Of a stretch of DNA of 64,000 bases, positions 62,468 through 64,000 are shown piece by piece. The notes beneath the pieces are model-generated. The model did not search any database. It saw nothing but the letters and a program-made list of their open reading frames with translations, and was not told the DNA's origin. The stretch covers positions 392,600-456,599 of the forward strand of contig NZ_JAJSAP010000004.1 in the NCBI RefSeq assembly GCF_021729035.1. The letters are read 5' to 3'. The number at the start of each line of letters is the position of its first letter. Within the stretch, counting starts at the first letter, position 1. The translations under genes were made by a program, and so were the position numbers. The DNA is from Microbulbifer sediminum. Lineage in GTDB: Bacteria; Pseudomonadota; Gammaproteobacteria; Pseudomonadales; Cellvibrionaceae.

Positions 62468-62596
62468 ATGACCATCGTAAAACAGCTTCTTGGTGCCCAA
62501 ACTACAGAACCGCCGATCGGTACCGAGTGCAACTATGACGACAACTACTACGGCGACCAGGTGTGCGTTATCCGCACCAACAGTCCCCGGCGCTGA
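62468..62596 (+). CDS. Small peptide gene, 42 codons, unknown function
   Basis: A GAGGAG box at 62456-62461 lies six bases before an ATG at 62468; the frame runs 42 codons to TGA at 62594. The product starts MTIVKQLLGAQTTEPP and then becomes polar and acidic with two cysteines and three tyrosines (CNYDDNYYGDQVC), ending in a basic tail. It has no signal peptide or membrane helix. The leader-like first half and compact C-terminal half resemble precursors of modified peptides, but no modification enzyme is adjacent. The good ribosome binding site is the main support. It is too short for reliable family assignment. Confidence 0.5.
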   Translation: MTIVKQLLGAQTTEPPIGTECNYDDNYYGDQVCVIRTNSPRR

Positions 62597-62872
62597 CGGG
62601 ACCACGCAGACTCCCCCCGTGTCGGGCTCCCGCGGGTAAAGAATCGGCTCCTCTACCCAGCCCGGGAGCGCGCATCAGTTACCTGGCGCGGCGGCGCGTC
62701 ACCAATTTACGTACACCGGGCCTCGACCATTAGCCTGGTGGCGCCATGCGTGATTACGGCCCCAGTACCACGGTTGGGACCAAGGATCTCCAGAGGCTAA
62801 CCCAAACGAAAGCAGCACATAGCTGCCAGACTCCGGCCATGATCAACAGGGACTGGTTCAGCACGTAAGGGC

Positions 62873-63085
62873 TCAACGACAACAGCCCTGGCCTTCCTGT
62901 ATCGGAGGGCACTTTACCGTGCCATAGGAGCAGTAAACACAACAATCTCCCGGTTTGGGCTCGAGAAGCTTATGGCACTGCTCACATTCATAAAAAAACT
63001 GGCAGAAATTAGTCGGCATTTCTTCTTTTTTTGAATGCCCGCATTCAGGGCATGTAATGGAGCAATGTAAAATTACCTTTTTCAA
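62873..63085 (-). CDS. Small cysteine-rich GDCC protein, probable metal binding
   Basis: This 70-residue cytoplasmic protein has eleven cysteines. It begins KKVILHCSITCPECGHSKKE (CPxCG knuckle), then FFYECEQCHKLLEPKPGDCC and VYCSYGTVKCPP. The GDCC-x-x-CSYG-x-x-KCPP block is a recognisable conserved motif in small bacterial proteins often seen near heavy-metal or mobile genes; function is unproven, and zinc or other metal binding is likely from the paired cysteines. The start is TTG with GAGGTG upstream. It lies in AT-richer DNA close to an IS3-family element, consistent with acquisition by transfer. Confidence 0.8.
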   Translation of the reverse strand: MKKVILHCSITCPECGHSKKEEMPTNFCQFFYECEQCHKLLEPKPGDCCVYCSYGTVKCPPIQEGQGCCR

Positions 63086-63284
63086 TAGTCTATCACCTCG
63101 AACTAACAGTTAATCGTATTCCGAAACGTTCAGCTGCCGACGGGAAATCATCAGGATGCGAAACCCCACTAATGTGACTGAGCCAATCGAAAGATTAGCT
63201 CTTGCACTATCCGGACATCTACTTATCTCTCTAGCGTCAGAAACGCCCCAGCCCCGAAGGGGCAATAACAGCCGCCTGTCATGC

Positions 63285-63758
63285 CTACCTAGGCAGGAGG
63301 CCTACAGACGTATAAACATAAGCTGGCTCACCCAGTGCTTTAATGTGCTCACTTACTTCGCTGTATGGAATTAGCATAGGGGATCGATACGACTCAAATA
63401 GTGCCACATATTTTAACTTAGTTTTTAGAGGCTTCGGTTTTCCGCAACTAGTCTCATATCGAATAACAGTTACAACCTGAGGCTGAGGCTCACCCCAGCC
63501 ATATAAAACCCGAAATTCAGTTTGTGCATTATGGGGGTATCTATTGTAGTGATAATCAACAGACACCTCTACAATCGCACGATTGTCCACCTCTTTGACC
63601 ATCCGAATGAAACGTTCCTTTTGGGATTCTGGCTGAATATATAAAAAATCCCCATCCGGTGTTAGCGGCGGAACTACTTTCGGAAGAATTGGCTCACAGG
63701 CGTTGGCAAGAAATGGAAATACCACTGAAATTAACAGTGCCAACTCGATTACTTTCAT
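63285..63758 (-). CDS. Small exported protein of unknown function next to an IS end
   Basis: The 157-residue protein starts at ATG 63758 with a signal-like stretch (VIELALLISVVFPFLANACE) that could end in lipidation or peptidase cleavage. The mature part is beta-rich (RAIVEVSVDYHYNRYPHNAQ; TEFRVLYGWGEPQPQVVTVI). I do not recognise it. An IS3-type terminal repeat ends 35 bases upstream, so the native promoter may have been displaced; the frame is also open back into the IS, where an ATG at 63839 exists. DNA here is AT-richer than the rest of the window. Confidence 0.6.
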   Translation of the reverse strand: MKVIELALLISVVFPFLANACEPILPKVVPPLTPDGDFLYIQPESQKERFIRMVKEVDNRAIVEVSVDYHYNRYPHNAQTEFRVLYGWGEPQPQVVTVIRYETSCGKPKPLKTKLKYVALFESYRSPMLIPYSEVSEHIKALGEPAYVYTSVGLLPR

Positions 63759-63792
63759 TGGCACCACGTAGGCATAACGCTGCCAGATGCGG

Positions 63793-64000
63793 TGATCTGC
63801 TACCACTTTCGTGGACAATTTATGCCGCCAGTTTTTCATATTCGGACGGTGATTGGTAGCCGAGACTGGAGTGAAGCCGGTCTCGGTTGTAGAACTCTAT
63901 ATACTCGATGATATGTGCCACTAAATCGATTTCATTTTCGAACATTCGCTGATGAACGAGCTCTGCCTTCATGCTATGGAAGAAGGATTCAACGATAGCA
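63793..64000 (-). mobile_element. IS3-family insertion sequence, 3' end, continues past the window
   Basis: The terminal repeat reads TGATCTGCTACCACTTTCGT then GGACA (63793-63817), the TGAT...GGACA pattern typical of IS3-group ends. The transposase stop codon is three bases inside it. The other end and target duplication lie beyond the window. Confidence 0.8.
63820..64000 (-). CDS. IS3-family transposase OrfB, C-terminal part
   Basis: Sixty codons at the window edge encode the end of an IS3-type integrase-fold transposase: AIVESFFHSMKAELVHQRMF with the third catalytic residue (Glu of the DDE triad), followed by IIEYIEFYNRDRLHSSLGYQ and SPSEYEKLAA. This C-terminal rve_3-like segment is highly characteristic. 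The rest of the enzyme is outside the window, so intactness cannot be judged. Confidence 0.92.
   Translation of the reverse strand, partial: AIVESFFHSMKAELVHQRMFENEIDLVAHIIEYIEFYNRDRLHSSLGYQSPSEYEKLAA

Noticed and set aside
63285..63839. Reading the small exported protein from the ATG at 63839
   Set aside because: That start lies inside the IS end, overlapping the transposase in another frame; the ATG at 63758 gives a proper signal-like N-terminus.
1..64000. CRISPR arrays, tRNA and rRNA genes, prophage structural genes
   Set aside because: No regularly spaced repeats, cloverleaf-type gene or rRNA stretch was seen; the holin-family name at 1347 reflects superfamily labelling, not a phage.

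Overview
The window is high-GC, densely coded DNA with no rRNA or tRNA genes. The gene families point to a marine gammaproteobacterium: an rnfABCDGE operon in gammaproteobacterial order, a YghU-type glutathione transferase, GlpQ, an SO_2930-type dihaem cytochrome beside a beta-helix lipoprotein, a serine-rich lipoprotein linker and many lipoproteins. A Cellvibrionales relative such as Microbulbifer would fit, but that placement is inference and no marker gene is present.

Layout. 0-11.4 kb: end of a D-2-hydroxyacid dehydrogenase; a three-gene YqjD/YqjE/YqjK-like envelope stress set; a sirtuin; two YghU paralogues around a GNAT enzyme; a second GNAT; a class 3 lipase converging on a 948-aa protein I do not recognise. 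11.4-17.3 kb: complete rnfABCDGE operon with overlapping start and stop codons. 17.4-23.0 kb: a TetR-type regulator and two tandem MltF-like genes (two solute-binding domains plus a transglycosylase domain), both damaged, the second clearly a pseudogene. 23.0-28.5 kb: a cytochrome/beta-helix lipoprotein pair, a small secreted protein, a Yip1-type membrane protein and ilvE.

29.1-44.7 kb is the most unusual region: thirteen genes on one strand, nearly all predicted to be membrane or envelope proteins. Its centre is a MotA/TolQ/ExbB-like channel protein, a degenerate Hsp70/actin-fold protein, and two membrane-anchored von Willebrand A (VWA) proteins that share an N-terminal motif with an aspartate next to the single membrane helix, as in ExbD and MotB. 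Around them are a PEGA-repeat protein with a formylglycine-enzyme-like fold lacking the usual cysteines, a repeat-rich membrane protein, a TonB-C-like periplasmic protein, four lipoproteins, a short secreted acidic peptide and an M48 metalloprotease with a LysM-like tail. I read this as a candidate undescribed ion-driven envelope machine with VWA proteins as the stator-rod subunits.

44.8-62.2 kb: an acyl-CoA ligase; GlpQ behind a perfect palindrome; a transglutaminase-like DUF3857 protein with a Sel1-repeat lipoprotein in visibly more AT-rich DNA; a DsrE-family protein; an unrecognised 674-aa protein with a papain-like Cys/His/Asn pattern next to an ATP-grasp enzyme; NADP-type glutamate dehydrogenase; an MFS-PlsC fusion; a truncated VOC gene; and a membrane diguanylate cyclase. 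62.4-64.0 kb: a 42-codon gene with a good ribosome binding site, a cysteine-rich GDCC protein, a small secreted protein, and the end of an IS3-family element that runs off the window.
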